DNA of 64,000 nt from Saccharomyces uvarum (Eukaryota > Ascomycota > Saccharomycetes > Saccharomycetales > Saccharomycetaceae). A model generated the notes under the pieces. It had not been told where the DNA came from and did not search any database. It was given only the letters and a program-made list of their open reading frames with translations. Made by a program: the position numbers and the translations under genes. Of this stretch, positions 28,462 through 39,653 are shown piece after piece (within the stretch, counting starts at the first letter, position 1; each line of letters opens with the position of its first letter). The stretch spans positions 62,001-126,000 of the forward strand of contig OX365930.1 of assembly GCA_947243795.1 (NCBI GenBank). The letters run 5' to 3'.

Positions 28462-31400
28462 ATGGAGAAAGATCTTTCGTCTCTTTACTCCCAGGAAAAC
28501 GGTGGAGAGGGCCATGAGACCCACTTCATAATCAAATTGTTCATGTCCGTTCTCGAGGCCTCGTCGAAGGCTGGCCATTCGCTACTGGATGAGAACAGAT
28601 CGCTCTCGAAATGGACCGATGATGTGTTTACTCGATCGGTGATTTATCGCGGTTCGGATGACTTGATATGGGGCGAGTTCTTCATCTGCGTGTATAAATC
28701 GTCCACAAACAATAAACTAAACGCTATAATATTCGATAAATTGGGCACGTCATGTTTTCAATCAGTGGATATATCTTCCGATTCACAGTACTATCCGGCC
28801 ATTGAGAATTTGAGTCCAACTGATCAGGAAAGTAATGTCAAGAAATGTATTGCCGTTGTTCTGCTTAAACGCTACCCCTTGCTATCTCGATCAGATTTAT
28901 CGCGAATCTTGTCCACCACTTCAAAAAAATGCGACTATGACCCCACTCATGCAGGAGATTTGGCTAGCAGTTGTCAATTGGTAACAGCAGCCCCTCCAGA
29001 AGATGTGGGGAAGTTGTTGTTTGCGTCCGGATTTCTGCAAAATAAAATCATTAATTCAGCTTTGCTGGACGTCATCTATGAAAATAATGAGTCAACCATT
29101 GAACTCAATAACAGACTCGTATTCCATCTGGGCGAACAACTTGAACAACTTTTCAATCCAGTTACTGAGTACTCGCCAGAACAAACAGAGTATGGCTACA
29201 AGGCACCAGACGATGACAGGGCTACCGAATCTGATGACGTCCTTGTGAAGGCCATTTGCAACGAGCTGTTGCAATTGCAAACAAATTTCACTTTCAACTT
29301 GGTAGAATTTTTACAGAAATTTTTAATTGTTCTAAGAGTCAGAGTTCTCAATGAAGAGATTGATGGGTTGTCTACTGCCAAACTGAACCGACTCTTTCCG
29401 CCCACCATAGACGAAGTTACCAGAATCAATTGTATTTTCCTGGACTCTTTGAAAACAGCAACTCCCTACGGATCCCTCGAAGTGCTCAAAGCATGCAGTA
29501 TAACCATTCCTTATTTTTATAAAGCATATACAAGACATGAAGCAGCCACCAAAAACTTCAGCAAAGATATTAAGTTGTTCGCTAGACATTTCAATAAAGT
29601 GATTCCAGAGAGGGATATTTATACAGAAATGAAAATCGAAACCATAATCAAAGGCCCCCAGGAAAAACTATTGAAATTAAAGCTAATTGCAGAGAGGTTG
29701 TGGAAATCCAAAAAATGGGAACCCGAAAACCAGGAAGTAGCCAAGAAATATTACGATAATATTATTGATGTCATTCATTCGTTTGGAAATTTAGACTCTC
29801 CCCTGACTTCATATAGTACAAGAGTCTTTACACCCTCAGGAAAAATCCTCACAGAGTTAGCCAAATGTTGGCCGGTGGAACTACAATACAAATGGCTGAA
29901 AAGAAGAGTTGTTGGTGTGTATGATGTAGTGGATATAATCGATGAAAAGAAGAAGAATTTATTAGTCATATTTAGTGATTATGTTGTCTTTATCAATATA
30001 CTGGAATCAGAAAGCTATTACGATGGATCAAACAGGCCCTTGATTTCAGATATTTTAATGAACTCGTTGATCAATGAAGTCCCATTGCCCTCAAAGATTC
30101 CTAAGTTAAAAGTAGAACGCCATTGCTATATAGACGAGATATTGGTTTCCATACTGGATGAGAATTCATTGCGTTTTGACTACTTAAAGGGAAAAGACTC
30201 CTTCTCAGTCGTTTGTAAATTATCCTCCTCTTTTATCTCTTCCTCGACAGTGGCAGATTTGATTACGAAGGCTAGAATATTGGAGAAGGATACTGCATTC
30301 CATCTTTTCAAGGCTAGTAGAAGTCATTTTACATTGTATTCTACTGCACACGAGCTTTGTGCTTACGATGCAGAGAAAATTAAATCAAAATTTGCCTTAT
30401 TCTTAAATATACCACCATCAGAAGAAATATTGGACATGAATAATCTTCATTTGGCCTTCTTTGCGAAATTTGCTAAGGAAGGTGACAGCAATAGCCTAAT
30501 ACGTTTGGACATTCTGACTAAACACGGGAATAAACATGTTCAAATTACATCCAATAACATCGTATCTACCATAATCAATCAACTGGCCATTGAGATACCA
30601 ATATGTTATTCTTCCTTAAAGTCACCCTTGGTCCAAGATTTACTTTTTGTAAATGTGAATTTAATAGAAAGTTTGAAACTTAAATTAAAGGATGTTAAGC
30701 GTAATTCACCGGATGTATCTAAGGACAGTAATAGCAAAGCTTCCGATGTGTGTAATTTCGATGCCACTCATGAAAAGAAAAGATCGTATGGTACAATAAC
30801 AACATTTAGAAGCTATACGAGTGACTTAAAGGACGGTTCGGCATCAGATAAGAGTAAACGCACGAAGGAAGCTAAGCAAATATCATCAGTGAAACCGATA
30901 AAAAAGGTAAGGGAAGGCCCTAAGAAATCAAAAATAGCTCGAGATGATTCCAGGGGAGACGATATAGATAAAAAACAAGATAGAAAAAGCAAAGGTTTTT
31001 TTGGTGTTTTGAAAAGTGTTTTTGGAAATAAGAAAAAAAGTAAACCTGTACCACCTCAAAAGGCTCCTCAAAAAAGAACACAGAGACCACCTAAGTCACA
31101 AACAAAGAAGCAAACTGTTACAGAAAATAAGTCTCTCTCTAAACCAGCAGGCACTGTTTTATCATCTAAAAAGAAAAGCACTTCTTATCTCATAGAAAAA
31201 TCTCAAACCACTGAATCTTCTCTGGAAGCGGTTGAATTTAAGTCTCATGAACCAATTGAAAAATCTTTCGATGTTAGAAATGATCTAAACCCTCAAGATG
31301 AGACGAGAATATCTTCAGTGGTACGGAATATAAAATATGCCTCCCACATGTCCCCACAACCGTATAGTGGCAGGAACCAAGAACGTGAGGAGTTAAAAGA

Positions 31401-33336
31401 AGATCAAAATACAAAGCAAGATTCTCCCTCAAACGCCACTGTTGTGGGAAGACTGCCATCTCCACACCCAGAAATTTCAAATATTAAGAGAGAGGATGGA
31501 GTAGTTGAGAATGCGGGACAAGCATCGCAAATTCCTGAAAAGAGTATATCATCAGATCTTGTTCAAGAACCAATGGCTGAAAGGGCGAACAGTGTTTCGA
31601 CGAAAGAACAAAATAACGATACCCAAAATGAAACCCCAAGTGCTAACGACTTTTTGAACTCGGATGCTAAGGACGAACGCAAACAGAATGAAAGTAAGGT
31701 TTTTAACGATGATTTGTTTGGTGATTTTATTCACAAGCATTCTGGCAGTGCGGAAAATGATATCAATGGTTTGAACGATGAGTTCCAGGAGAGAGGAATT
31801 CTTGACGAAAAGAGCGAAACAAATGCTAATCCCAACATCTCTTTCAAAACAGATGATACCGCTTCTACATTGATGCAAAAACCTTCTTCACAAGTAAATA
31901 AAGTGCTGACAGAAAATTCAGACGAGTCAAAAAATACTCATAATGAAGCAAACGGCACACCATCAAAAGACGATTCAAAAGGGGAGGCCCTAAAAGAAGA
32001 AATTTCAAAAGGAAGGATGGCAAAACGGGAAATTTTTCCTAATATTCCAATGCCAGCACCTCCGGCCGCAAAGATAAGCTTTCAAAGGTCGCCATCATAT
32101 ATTGAACTGTTCCAGGGTATGCGAGTGGTTTTGGATAAGCATGATGCTCATTATAATTGGAAGCGCTTGGCTAGTCAAGTCTCCTTGAGTGATGGTTTGA
32201 AGGTCAATACAGAAGAAGAAGCCGCGACTGCTAATACTTCTTATGGCGCTGCCAACGCAGAGAGGATGAGTGCGATTTCTGAAATAGTTGATAATGAAAT
32301 ACAGCAACCCATCCCAACTCATCTGGTGGGGTATTCGGATAGTTCTAGTAATAATAACGATGATGAAGAATTTTTCGAAATTGAAGAGGATATAAAAGAA
32401 AAGTTGAAGAATGGTATTGACAGTAATGAAGATGATACCGATAAGAATTTATTCAATCTTGCCCCAAGAATTGAAAAGCCACCGGCATTCAAAGTTATTA
32501 GAACATCGCCTGTAAGAATCATTGGTAAGGCCTTTGAAGACACCAGAAAAGAGGAAGAGACGTCTCCCTCTGATGCTTCATTTCTTTATGATGCGCACAT
32601 CGAGGATAAACCGGACAAAAGGTTGATGGAGCTGAAATTTCCATCTCAAGATGAAGTTCAGGATGACAAATTCTATACCCCATCTGAGGAGCCCACAACC
32701 ACATTTCCTGAAGTTGATATCCCAAAGAGTCCGGAATTAAATAATGTTACAGTCACCAATAATAAGAATACGGAAGATAAGCTTATCAGTGACACTGTGC
32801 AAGACAAGCCGGCTGATTTATTGGATGATTTAGAATTCAGTTCATTCGATATTGCATTTGGAAATTCTTCGATGAGTGCAGATGACATCAAAGTGGCGTC
32901 AAATTGGAATTGGAATTTAAATAAAACAGTACCAGCTAACCTTACAAAAGTTCAAGAGTCTCCCGGGGGCCCATTAGTATATGTTCTGCCCGATAGTAGT
33001 GCAAATCGTAAGGGGGACGGGCGTCTTCAAAATACAGACAATGATGAACCTATCTGGGTTTCGCCCAGTAAAATTGACTTTACGGATTTGAGTAGGAGGA
33101 CTAAAGCATTGTCCCCAGAACGCGATGCGGTTCCTTTAAAAAACATTAACATTAATGGTAAATCCAAAATTATTAGAGAAGAATCTATCGGCAATATGGC
33201 AAACGTATTGTTATCTAAGGATGCATCCTATGCATATTTGACTGATTTTGTCACTTTAAGTGATGATGAAGGTGATGGTAAAGGCGAGAAGGTGAGTTAT
33301 ACGGCAAACGGCCCAGAAAGACTCAAATTTTATTGA
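28462..33336 (+). CDS. BUD3: Axial bud-site protein BUD3 (Cdc42 GEF)
   Basis: Marks the bud neck for axial budding in haploids and acts as a Cdc42 exchange factor in early G1. The 1624 residues compare with 1636 in S. cerevisiae. The N-terminal ~730 residues are well conserved. They include the DH-like region at about 250-440 ([20 protein letters not shown] onward) followed by a PH-like stretch. The C-terminal half is low-complexity, charged and Ser-rich, with a basic patch near residues 830-880. A conserved motif ([20 protein letters not shown]) lies near residue 1210. The ATG is in good context, with no in-frame upstream alternative. Confidence 0.96.
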   Translation: MEKDLSSLYSQENGGEGHETHFIIKLFMSVLEASSKAGHSLLDENRSLSKWTDDVFTRSVIYRGSDDLIWGEFFICVYKSSTNNKLNAIIFDKLGTSCFQSVDISSDSQYYPAIENLSPTDQESNVKKCIAVVLLKRYPLLSRSDLSRILSTTSKKCDYDPTHAGDLASSCQLVTAAPPEDVGKLLFASGFLQNKIINSALLDVIYENNESTIELNNRLVFHLGEQLEQLFNPVTEYSPEQTEYGYKAPDDDRATESDDVLVKAICNELLQLQTNFTFNLVEFLQKFLIVLRVRVLNEEIDGLSTAKLNRLFPPTIDEVTRINCIFLDSLKTATPYGSLEVLKACSITIPYFYKAYTRHEAATKNFSKDIKLFARHFNKVIPERDIYTEMKIETIIKGPQEKLLKLKLIAERLWKSKKWEPENQEVAKKYYDNIIDVIHSFGNLDSPLTSYSTRVFTPSGKILTELAKCWPVELQYKWLKRRVVGVYDVVDIIDEKKKNLLVIFSDYVVFINILESESYYDGSNRPLISDILMNSLINEVPLPSKIPKLKVERHCYIDEILVSILDENSLRFDYLKGKDSFSVVCKLSSSFISSSTVADLITKARILEKDTAFHLFKASRSHFTLYSTAHELCAYDAEKIKSKFALFLNIPPSEEILDMNNLHLAFFAKFAKEGDSNSLIRLDILTKHGNKHVQITSNNIVSTIINQLAIEIPICYSSLKSPLVQDLLFVNVNLIESLKLKLKDVKRNSPDVSKDSNSKASDVCNFDATHEKKRSYGTITTFRSYTSDLKDGSASDKSKRTKEAKQISSVKPIKKVREGPKKSKIARDDSRGDDIDKKQDRKSKGFFGVLKSVFGNKKKSKPVPPQKAPQKRTQRPPKSQTKKQTVTENKSLSKPAGTVLSSKKKSTSYLIEKSQTTESSLEAVEFKSHEPIEKSFDVRNDLNPQDETRISSVVRNIKYASHMSPQPYSGRNQEREELKEDQNTKQDSPSNATVVGRLPSPHPEISNIKREDGVVENAGQASQIPEKSISSDLVQEPMAERANSVSTKEQNNDTQNETPSANDFLNSDAKDERKQNESKVFNDDLFGDFIHKHSGSAENDINGLNDEFQERGILDEKSETNANPNISFKTDDTASTLMQKPSSQVNKVLTENSDESKNTHNEANGTPSKDDSKGEALKEEISKGRMAKREIFPNIPMPAPPAAKISFQRSPSYIELFQGMRVVLDKHDAHYNWKRLASQVSLSDGLKVNTEEEAATANTSYGAANAERMSAISEIVDNEIQQPIPTHLVGYSDSSSNNNDDEEFFEIEEDIKEKLKNGIDSNEDDTDKNLFNLAPRIEKPPAFKVIRTSPVRIIGKAFEDTRKEEETSPSDASFLYDAHIEDKPDKRLMELKFPSQDEVQDDKFYTPSEEPTTTFPEVDIPKSPELNNVTVTNNKNTEDKLISDTVQDKPADLLDDLEFSSFDIAFGNSSMSADDIKVASNWNWNLNKTVPANLTKVQESPGGPLVYVLPDSSANRKGDGRLQNTDNDEPIWVSPSKIDFTDLSRRTKALSPERDAVPLKNININGKSKIIREESIGNMANVLLSKDASYAYLTDFVTLSDDEGDGKGEKVSYTANGPERLKFY

Positions 33337-33460
33337 GTGAATTTATTGATTTTTTTTTTTTTAACATAATGCAATATATACATTTACATAAAATATGGAC
33401 AAATTTAAAAGGAACGAAAAAAGACGGGAGGAACCTCCCTTTTGTATGAGTTTAAAAGCA

Positions 33461-33927
33461 TCAATCAAAGGTGAAAGCCTTGGGGTCAATAGGTGTCCCA
33501 TCGGGGGCTATACCATTTTGACCAAATTTCCTTTCCATGTACAGTAGCCTAGCTTTATCGAAACTTATATTATCATTTTCCATAATTTGCTTAATATCAT
33601 TTTTGGAAATATCGTCCAATCCGCCTCTCGTGTCGTTATTATTTTCTGAAATGATATCAAAATTACTTGAATGGAGACCATTCTCTAAATCATCAGTAAA
33701 GGAGTCATTTAAGCTAATATGTCTGTTGAAGCGCGACTGGAATCTTGAACGCAGCTCACGAAATTTATTGGCTATTGCCGTTGTTAGTATGTCGACGTAT
33801 ATTTTGCTTTCCGTCCCAAAATCCAGTTAGATTACATACCAACCTTTCCGTTCCGGTGTGCCATAAATATGCATAAGGATACCAACACTACCCAGAAAAG
33901 TAATTTAAAATAAAATAAACCCCACAT
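33461..33927 (-). CDS. YCL012C: Spliced small membrane protein YCL012C (UPF0357)
   Basis: Exon 1 is 33927-33840 (start [20 protein letters not shown]) and exon 2 is 33771-33461. The 68-nt intron has 5' site GTATGT (33839-33834), branch TACTAAC (33789-33783) and 3' AATAG, ending at 33772. Joined in this way the product is 132 residues with no stop. It has an N-terminal membrane anchor followed by a soluble region ending [21 protein letters not shown]-like. This matches the UPF0357 protein that S. cerevisiae has at this place. Function is unknown. The intron hides the gene from simple frame scans. It lies 124 bp from the BUD3 stop, convergent. Confidence 0.9.
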
Positions 33928-34207
33928 TATAGTACTTGCGACCTTCTTGCAATTAGTATTTTAATTTGGCTTCCTCGAATGAGGAGGGTGCATATATACA
34001 CCTTCGACGCATTTTAGATACCCTTTTTTTTTTTTTTTTCATTTTTACATCTCATCGCTAAAACGTTTTTTTACAGGAATTAAATAAGGTTTTGCCAAAA
34101 CTATATATATATAAATATAGACGAGGAGTTTATAATCCGGTTCGTATTCTTATTATTTATATGTTATTATAAAGTACACAGATTATTAGACGGTTGATGT
34201 TTATGTC

Positions 34208-35509
34208 TTAATCACGTTTAGCGTAGGATATTTGTAAACTACAGCCACCATAATTATAATTATTTAACTTTTGAATACAAAAATCTGCATCTACTAAATT
34301 TTCGTACTCTACAACAGCAACACCCGTCGGTTGGCCATTTTCTTGTGGTTTTAATTCTGCGTTATTAATTTTACCAATGGGTCCGAATAAGTCGAATAAA
34401 TCGCTTCTTGCCGTTGAGAATGGTAAATTGCTACAATGAATGAAACAGTTTCTATCTCCTCCTGGGTTGACACCTTCAGTAAATTTTGTTGCCGTTTCAT
34501 CAACGTGGACGGTAATATCTTGCACAAGATCTGGTTCAGCATCTCTTATATCTTCTTCAGGGTCTTGCGGATCTTGGTTATAACGGTCGTTATCCTTTCT
34601 TCTGTTGTTGAAACGACCCTCTCTAACTTCCAAAACTCTACCTTCCACTTCCATGCCGTTGAATGTGTCGATGGCTCTCATCATTTCGTCCTTTGTGGGG
34701 TAAATAACGGATCCAAACCCTCTGGAAAATCCGTTAAAATCCAGTTCAACATCGGCGCGTAAAACATGTCCACATTCTTTGAACATATCCTTCAAAGACT
34801 GCCAATTTATGGAATACGGTAAATTAATGATGAATACTTCGAACCCATTATCTACTTCCTCTCTGGTAGCCTTTTTGGAAAACTCTTTGGAAGCTTCAGG
34901 TGGAGGATTGTCTTGTCTTACCATAAGTTTACGGTCCATGAAAAGAGCACCATCGAATTTTGATATAGCGTCTTGAACAGATTCGTTATTGGTAAATTCT
35001 ACAGTCCCCATACCACGATGATGACCCTTTGATGTGATAATATCGGCCTCCAAAATTTCACCCACGGTGCCAAACAACTCCTTCAGGTCTTCAGGGGTAC
35101 AATCGAAGGTTAAGTTTCTCACAAAAATGCTATTTTCAAAATTTCTCTTGGTAGCGTCAAATTGCTTTTCTAAATCTCTTTCAACAATCGGGCCTAAACT
35201 GCGACCTCTACCGCCGCTGGCGCCACCGCCACGCCCGCCTCTGAATGATCCGCTTCCTCCTCTGCCACCGCGTCCCCCTCGGCGAGGAGGCCAGTTTCTG
35301 TCATCGTGGTAACGGCTGCCGAATCCCTGGTCGTAACGATCGTTAAAACGGGAGCCTCGGTCACGCCTTTGATGGCGACTGTTACCGCCACTGCCACTAT
35401 TACTATTGTTATAATCATCATACCGGTCCCTGTCATCGCTCAAACGACGACGCACAGGCGACCTCGATCTGCTTCTATCATTTCCGTACATTCCTAGTCT
35501 TCTTTCCAT
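34208..35509 (-). CDS. GBP2: mRNA export adaptor GBP2 (three RRM, RGG/SR N-terminus)
   Basis: Nuclear shuttling poly(A)+ RNA-binding protein linked to TREX and quality control of spliced mRNA. The 433 residues compare with ~427 in S. cerevisiae. The N-terminal ~110 residues contain SRSRSPVRRR and a run of RGG units (GGRGGRGG, FRGGRGGG). RRM1 is at about 122-200 (SIFVRNLTFDCTPEDL), RRM2 at 220-295 (EVFIINLPYSINWQSL) and RRM3 at 350-428 (NCFIHCSNLPFSTARSDL). The tail ends SYAKRD. It is the paralog type of HRB1; synteny with SGF29 and BUD3 decides for GBP2. Confidence 0.95.
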   Translation of the reverse strand: MERRLGMYGNDRSRSRSPVRRRLSDDRDRYDDYNNSNSGSGGNSRHQRRDRGSRFNDRYDQGFGSRYHDDRNWPPRRGGRGGRGGSGSFRGGRGGGASGGRGRSLGPIVERDLEKQFDATKRNFENSIFVRNLTFDCTPEDLKELFGTVGEILEADIITSKGHHRGMGTVEFTNNESVQDAISKFDGALFMDRKLMVRQDNPPPEASKEFSKKATREEVDNGFEVFIINLPYSINWQSLKDMFKECGHVLRADVELDFNGFSRGFGSVIYPTKDEMMRAIDTFNGMEVEGRVLEVREGRFNNRRKDNDRYNQDPQDPEEDIRDAEPDLVQDITVHVDETATKFTEGVNPGGDRNCFIHCSNLPFSTARSDLFDLFGPIGKINNAELKPQENGQPTGVAVVEYENLVDADFCIQKLNNYNYGGCSLQISYAKRD

Positions 35510-35735
35510 CTTAACGAAATGACTTTACTGATGGTTTATTTAGCACTCTTGTCTTCTTTTCGCCCGTAGCTTATTTCTAGAGGGTCTATGTAATAATTCC
35601 TTCCAAATTTTTAATTTTTTTCAATTTTTCAATTTTTTTCACTATTTGTAGACATGGTCACTCTCAACGACAACAAAGAGGTTAAAGGAAAGCCATGCGA
35701 AGTGAAGAATTAGTGGCTATTGTCGGCTGTCATTG

Positions 35736-36623
35736 CTATTTCTTTGCTGGGTTTACCGAAACCATTGGTGACGGCAGCACCAGACGGCGGATTACTTCCG
35801 TTTCCTTGTCTACCTCTTCCTCCCCATCGAACCGCAGCCTGCAAGTGCCATCTCTCTTGGTTCCGATGACGATTGCAGGATAGAAAGTCGTGGTTTCAGG
35901 GTACCTTGCCAAGACTTTCGTCCCTGGCGGGTAGTTTTTAGTAGGGAAGCCTGGCGGAATCAGTAGTAGCTCTTTCCAATTGCACTTGAACACTTTGCCC
36001 GAATTGCCCGACTCGTCTGGCTCAGGGTCTCTGACTTCAAACCTCGTTCCGTCCGCTATTATCTTGAGCACTTCACACTGGATCCATTCGCCATCGGCAT
36101 TGCCTCTCCTGGGCTTGTAAGCCACCTCTGAGCCCAACAAAATCGGAGCACTCGGGTTGAACTCGCTGGTCCAGTACGACCTGCCGGCCTTTCCCGGAGC
36201 CTTTCCTGGAGCCTTTCCTGGGGCTTTCCCTGGAGCTTTCCCTGGAGCTTTACCTGGAGCTTTACCTGGAGCTTTTCCTGGCGCCTTTCCTGGCGCCTTT
36301 CCTGGCATCTTCTTGCCCTGTGGTGTGGGCCTTGTCGCTTCTTCTCCATCTTCTACCTCTTCTGTGTTTTCCTCATGCTTCTCCTCCGGCGGCTCGTCCA
36401 GCATCAAGGATAGATTGGAGCGCACGTTTTCGAGAATGCGATGCGCCCTGTTGATGTTTTCCATGTGCTCCTGGAATGTTGTTAGATGCAATTGCAGCTG
36501 ATCTTCTGACAGATTGATGAAGCTCACTTTTTTCGCCTGCAAATCGTCATCGAAGGGAATGACCTCGTTGGCATTGTATATGTCTTGCAAGGACGACACC
36601 ACAACATCCCAATAGCCGTCCAT
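35736..36623 (-). CDS. SGF29: SAGA subunit SGF29 with an expanded PGKA repeat
   Basis: Reader of H3K4me2/3 in the SAGA acetyltransferase complex. The 295 residues compare with 259 in S. cerevisiae. The N-terminal helical part (1-105) begins MDGYWDVVVSSLQDIYNA. The C-terminal tandem Tudor domain (~150-290) carries the aromatic cage region (GSEVAYKPR, VLARYPETTTFYPAIVIG). Between them, residues 107-146 are ten perfect PGKA units where S. cerevisiae, as I recall, has only a few residues (GKKAVGKVGRSYW). That insertion accounts for the whole length difference. An ACGCGT site lies at 36761-36766, about 140 bp upstream. Confidence 0.95.
   Translation of the reverse strand: MDGYWDVVVSSLQDIYNANEVIPFDDDLQAKKVSFINLSEDQLQLHLTTFQEHMENINRAHRILENVRSNLSLMLDEPPEEKHEENTEEVEDGEEATRPTPQGKKMPGKAPGKAPGKAPGKAPGKAPGKAPGKAPGKAPGKAPGKAGRSYWTSEFNPSAPILLGSEVAYKPRRGNADGEWIQCEVLKIIADGTRFEVRDPEPDESGNSGKVFKCNWKELLLIPPGFPTKNYPPGTKVLARYPETTTFYPAIVIGTKRDGTCRLRFDGEEEVDKETEVIRRLVLPSPMVSVNPAKK
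36186..36305 (-). repeat. 12-bp minisatellite, 10 units, inside SGF29
   Basis: 120 bp made of ten 12-bp units, each coding Pro-Gly-Lys-Ala. Units differ at synonymous positions (GCC/GCT, GGA/GGC, CCA/CCC), grouped in neighbouring pairs, as expected from stepwise unit duplication. The frame is kept throughout. Confidence 0.93.
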
Positions 36624-36881
36624 AGTAGCGAGATGTGAACGTGTGGTCTGATATTGGAAAAATTCCGCCGGTCAGAGGTGCTACTATTGTATTATCTTTA
36701 ACCTTTTTGGTATTTGGCAAGAGATCAGAGGGAAAAGCAAAAACTAAAAAAAATTTGGTAACGCGTCACCTCGTACAAACGTACAAGTAATAGGAACCTC
36801 TGGGTAGAGAAGCTCATCGTTTATATAAATACGTTATATAGATGTATAGAGGCCCAGGGGCAGGGGTTGCTGCGGGAGAAA

Positions 36882-37811
36882 TTAACCAGGTGGCAATTGG
36901 GAGATATCGACGATTTCGTTGATCTTCTCGTCTTCGTCAGCGGCCTCCTCGATGCTTGTCTTCAAAGGAGTTCTTGGCAATGCCATCATACCGCTTCTTG
37001 CACACTCTAGTACCCCGAATGGCTCAACCAGCTTCAAGAAGGCGGAGATACGGGTGGGCTTGGCGGAAAGCTCGACGATACAACTGGTTTCGCTGATGTC
37101 GACGACACGGCCACCGAAGTTGTTGGTCAAGTTGGTGACGTCGTTCAAGTGCTCGTGCTTCAACCTTAAGATCTCACTGGCGGGCAAGTTGGCAGGGTGG
37201 AACTGCTTTTCCCTGATTTCCGCAACTAGCTCGTTGGTGTCGGTGCCGCTGGTGTTCGTGGAAGTGTGGTGGTGCAACAGCAGGTCTTCAAAGTACTCTG
37301 TCCCTAGCAACGAGATTCTTGCCATGACCAGCTCTCTCTTGATGATCTCGGAGTTGGTGTAGTCCAGGACGGCGTAGACGGGGACCAGGTCCTCGATCTG
37401 TCTGCGTGCTTGTTCGATGACGCCATCTTGGCCCTGCAGAACGATGGTCATTCTGCTCAGATCCTTGACCTCGGTGTTGCACACGACCAACGAGTCAATG
37501 TTGAACCCTCTGGCGGCCAAAGTCCCAGAGATCCTGGACAGGACACCGGGCTCGTTCTGCACCAAACAGTTCAGGACGTGCTGTTTTCTTGGCTGGCGAG
37601 AGGGAGCTGGGGTCTCATAGATGATGGATGAGACGGCACTGTTGGCGTTCCACGAAGGGGTGTCCAAGGTGGGCAAGGGGGGCCTTGCGGCGTGTCTGTG
37701 CATCTGCTTGTACGCCAACGCGGAGGTCGACGACGAACTGCAACGCACCATGGTGGCGCACGACGAGGCAGCCACTCTACGGTGGCCACTTTGCAACAAC
37801 GATCTCAGCAT
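36882..37811 (-). CDS. ILV6: Acetolactate synthase regulatory subunit ILV6
   Basis: Mitochondrial regulatory subunit of acetohydroxyacid synthase (with Ilv2) in branched-chain amino-acid synthesis; confers valine feedback inhibition and ATP reversal. The 309 residues equal S. cerevisiae. Residues ~1-45 form a basic, Ser-rich mitochondrial presequence (MLRSLLQSGHRRVAASS). The first ACT domain begins at HVLNCLVQNEPGVLSRISGT (~78-150). The second ACT-like region is near 225-275. Convergent genes are absent; STP22 ends 150 bp upstream on the same strand, and a Gcn4-type site lies at that border. Confidence 0.96.
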   Translation of the reverse strand: MLRSLLQSGHRRVAASSCATMVRCSSSSTSALAYKQMHRHAARPPLPTLDTPSWNANSAVSSIIYETPAPSRQPRKQHVLNCLVQNEPGVLSRISGTLAARGFNIDSLVVCNTEVKDLSRMTIVLQGQDGVIEQARRQIEDLVPVYAVLDYTNSEIIKRELVMARISLLGTEYFEDLLLHHHTSTNTSGTDTNELVAEIREKQFHPANLPASEILRLKHEHLNDVTNLTNNFGGRVVDISETSCIVELSAKPTRISAFLKLVEPFGVLECARSGMMALPRTPLKTSIEEAADEDEKINEIVDISQLPPG

Positions 37812-37957
37812 TAGAAGACGGGTGGTGAGCTCGGATGTTTCTGAGGCTCTGTATGTACGAACTACGTATGCGAATTATACATTGCTCCCCGTTGGTCGTG
37901 GGCAAAGCTTTAAAAATATTTTCTGTTTTCGATGCCAACTCGGCGATGCGAAGAAAG

Positions 37958-37964
37958 TGAGTCA
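37958..37964. promoter_or_regulatory. Gcn4 site before ILV6, overlapping the STP22 stop
   Basis: TGAGTCA at 37958-37964, in the context AGTGAGTCACGC, is a perfect Gcn4 match 147 bp upstream of ILV6. Its right end contains the reverse-strand TGA stop codon of STP22 (37962-37964). Control of ILV6 by Gcn4 is inferred from pathway and motif. Confidence 0.65.
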
Positions 37965-39098
37965 CGCTAACGGTGAGGTGATTCGTTGGATGTGCCATCG
38001 CACAAGGAACTGCTGGCGTGCCAGTTCCCGGCCCTGCCTGACAAAAGTGTCGAGGGGCACGCTGCCACGGTGCAGCATGCGGGACAGACACTCGATGGTG
38101 TCCGTGAGAGCGTAGTCCTTGGCGACCAGGTGGTACAGCTGGTTGAGCCCGTCGGTTTGCGCCACGGCTATAGCGTCGACGTCCTCGTCGTCGAACGGCG
38201 AGGTCGAGGAGAACTCCTGGACCGTGGCCCTCTCCGCAGTCAAGACCTCTATCTGTGCATTTAGCGTCTGCATGGTCTGCTCGATGGTCTGCTCGACGGC
38301 CTGCAGGCGGGCGTTGTCGACCGCGACCATTTCGTGGAACCTGGCGACCGAGTCTTGCATGATGGTCTGCCTTGTCAGTATCTTGTCCGCCACGTAGTGC
38401 ACGTCTTGGCGGTACAGCTCGTTGAGCACGGACTGCAGATTCTGCAGCATTTCGTGGTGGTTGGTGAGGGAGAGGTCTGTGTTGTCCATGTCCATCAGAT
38501 CGACCGCACTGGAGGGCGGTTGCGGTGGTGGAGGTGGCGGCAATGGTGGCTGCACATGTGGGGACTTGGGCTTCGGTGGCAGGGGAGGTGTTGTGTGTTT
38601 TGGCGGGGACTGTGTTGCGTCGGGCTTTGGCGGTAGGCTGGGCACCCGATCTTGCGATGGCTCACTCAAGAGACCCATCAACTCTTGCACAACGGCTATA
38701 AGGCCCATCGTGGCAGGGTTCCAATGATCGAGTATGGGCAGCGCGATCCTGCCATCAGAATCGATGTACGCTTGAACGGGCAAGGAACTACTGATTGCGC
38801 TCACATCGAATGTTTCCAAGTCTATACTTATAAAGGGGGGTTTTACCGGGTACAGGTTGGGTATCCACATGATCAGGGGCAAGCTGTCCCCGACGGTGCC
38901 GTAAATAGACAACAGCAACTGCGGACTGCCGTCGGGATGCGTGAATACCCTTGTCCTTGGCCTTAAACGGTGGAATTTGTCCAGCAGCGCCAACGAGTCA
39001 TGGAATGTTCTTCTTCCGTCGTCATAGATGGGTTGGATGACCTTGAATAGCCAATTGACCACTCCCTCGGGAACAGAGATCTTGCCGCTTGCAGACAT
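37962..39098 (-). CDS. STP22: ESCRT-I subunit STP22/VPS23
   Basis: Binds ubiquitinated cargo at endosomes as part of ESCRT-I, in multivesicular-body sorting. The 378 residues compare with ~385 in S. cerevisiae. The UEV domain fills residues ~1-160 (VNWLFKVIQPIYDDGRRTF, then YPVKPPFISIDLETF). A proline-rich linker with LPPKP and PPLPPPPPPQPP repeats covers ~165-205. A coiled coil follows (~210-300), and then the C-terminal steadiness box that packs with Vps28/Vps37. It starts at the ATG at 39096-39098 in a compact divergent arrangement with VMA9. Confidence 0.95.
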   Translation of the reverse strand: MSASGKISVPEGVVNWLFKVIQPIYDDGRRTFHDSLALLDKFHRLRPRTRVFTHPDGSPQLLLSIYGTVGDSLPLIMWIPNLYPVKPPFISIDLETFDVSAISSSLPVQAYIDSDGRIALPILDHWNPATMGLIAVVQELMGLLSEPSQDRVPSLPPKPDATQSPPKHTTPPLPPKPKSPHVQPPLPPPPPPQPPSSAVDLMDMDNTDLSLTNHHEMLQNLQSVLNELYRQDVHYVADKILTRQTIMQDSVARFHEMVAVDNARLQAVEQTIEQTMQTLNAQIEVLTAERATVQEFSSTSPFDDEDVDAIAVAQTDGLNQLYHLVAKDYALTDTIECLSRMLHRGSVPLDTFVRQGRELARQQFLVRWHIQRITSPLA

Positions 39099-39265
39099 CC
39101 TTGATGTTTACCTTCTCCCTTTTCTTGGCCATCATGCTACTAAAACCTCACAAAATTTTGCCGTAGTTTATATTCTCGCGCTGCAAAAAAGATTGCTTCG
39201 TTTCTGACCTTTTATCTATACATTAAGGAACAAAGGACCAACGAATAAAAAAAGAACAAAGAGCA

Positions 39266-39653
39266 ATGAGTAGTTTGTATGTGCGCCGATCCCCTCTTCT
39301 CCCCCCCCTCCTTCCTTCTACTAACTAATTTGTCTGTGTGCGTGTTCAATTTAGCTATACTGTTGTCGGTGTATTCATAGTGGTTAGTACCATGTCCGTG
39401 CTGTTCTGGATAATGGCCCCAAAGAACAACCAAACGTATGTATATTTTTTCAAGAGTCTCTTGCCACCGACGTCGATTCATATTATTTATTTTTTACTAA
39501 CAAGAAGTGTTTTTACGGTATAGTGTTTGGAGGAGCACAGTCATCCTAACGTTGGCCATGATGTTTTTGATGTGGGCCATTACGTTTCTATCCCAGCTCC
39601 ATCCCTTGGTGGCTCCACGTCGGTCAGACTTGAGACCTGAGTTTGCAGAATGA
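39266..39653 (+). CDS. VMA9: V-ATPase subunit e, VMA9, with two introns
   Basis: Small Vo-sector subunit of the vacuolar proton pump. The exons are 39266-39276 (11 nt), 39355-39435 and 39524-39653. Intron 1 (39277-39354) has GTATGT, TACTAAC at 39319-39325 and a TTTAG end. Intron 2 (39436-39523) has GTATGT, TACTAAC at 39495-39501 and a TATAG end. The joined product is 73 residues, starting MSSFYTVVGVFIVVSTMSV and ending RRSDLRPEFAE, with two membrane spans. Length and exon plan match S. cerevisiae VMA9. Two introns in so short a gene are rare in yeast. Confidence 0.95.

Noticed and set aside
35736-36623. The regular 12-bp repeat as a CRISPR-like or structural array
   Set aside because: Units are contiguous without spacers and code for PGKA in frame with SGF29, so it is a coding minisatellite.
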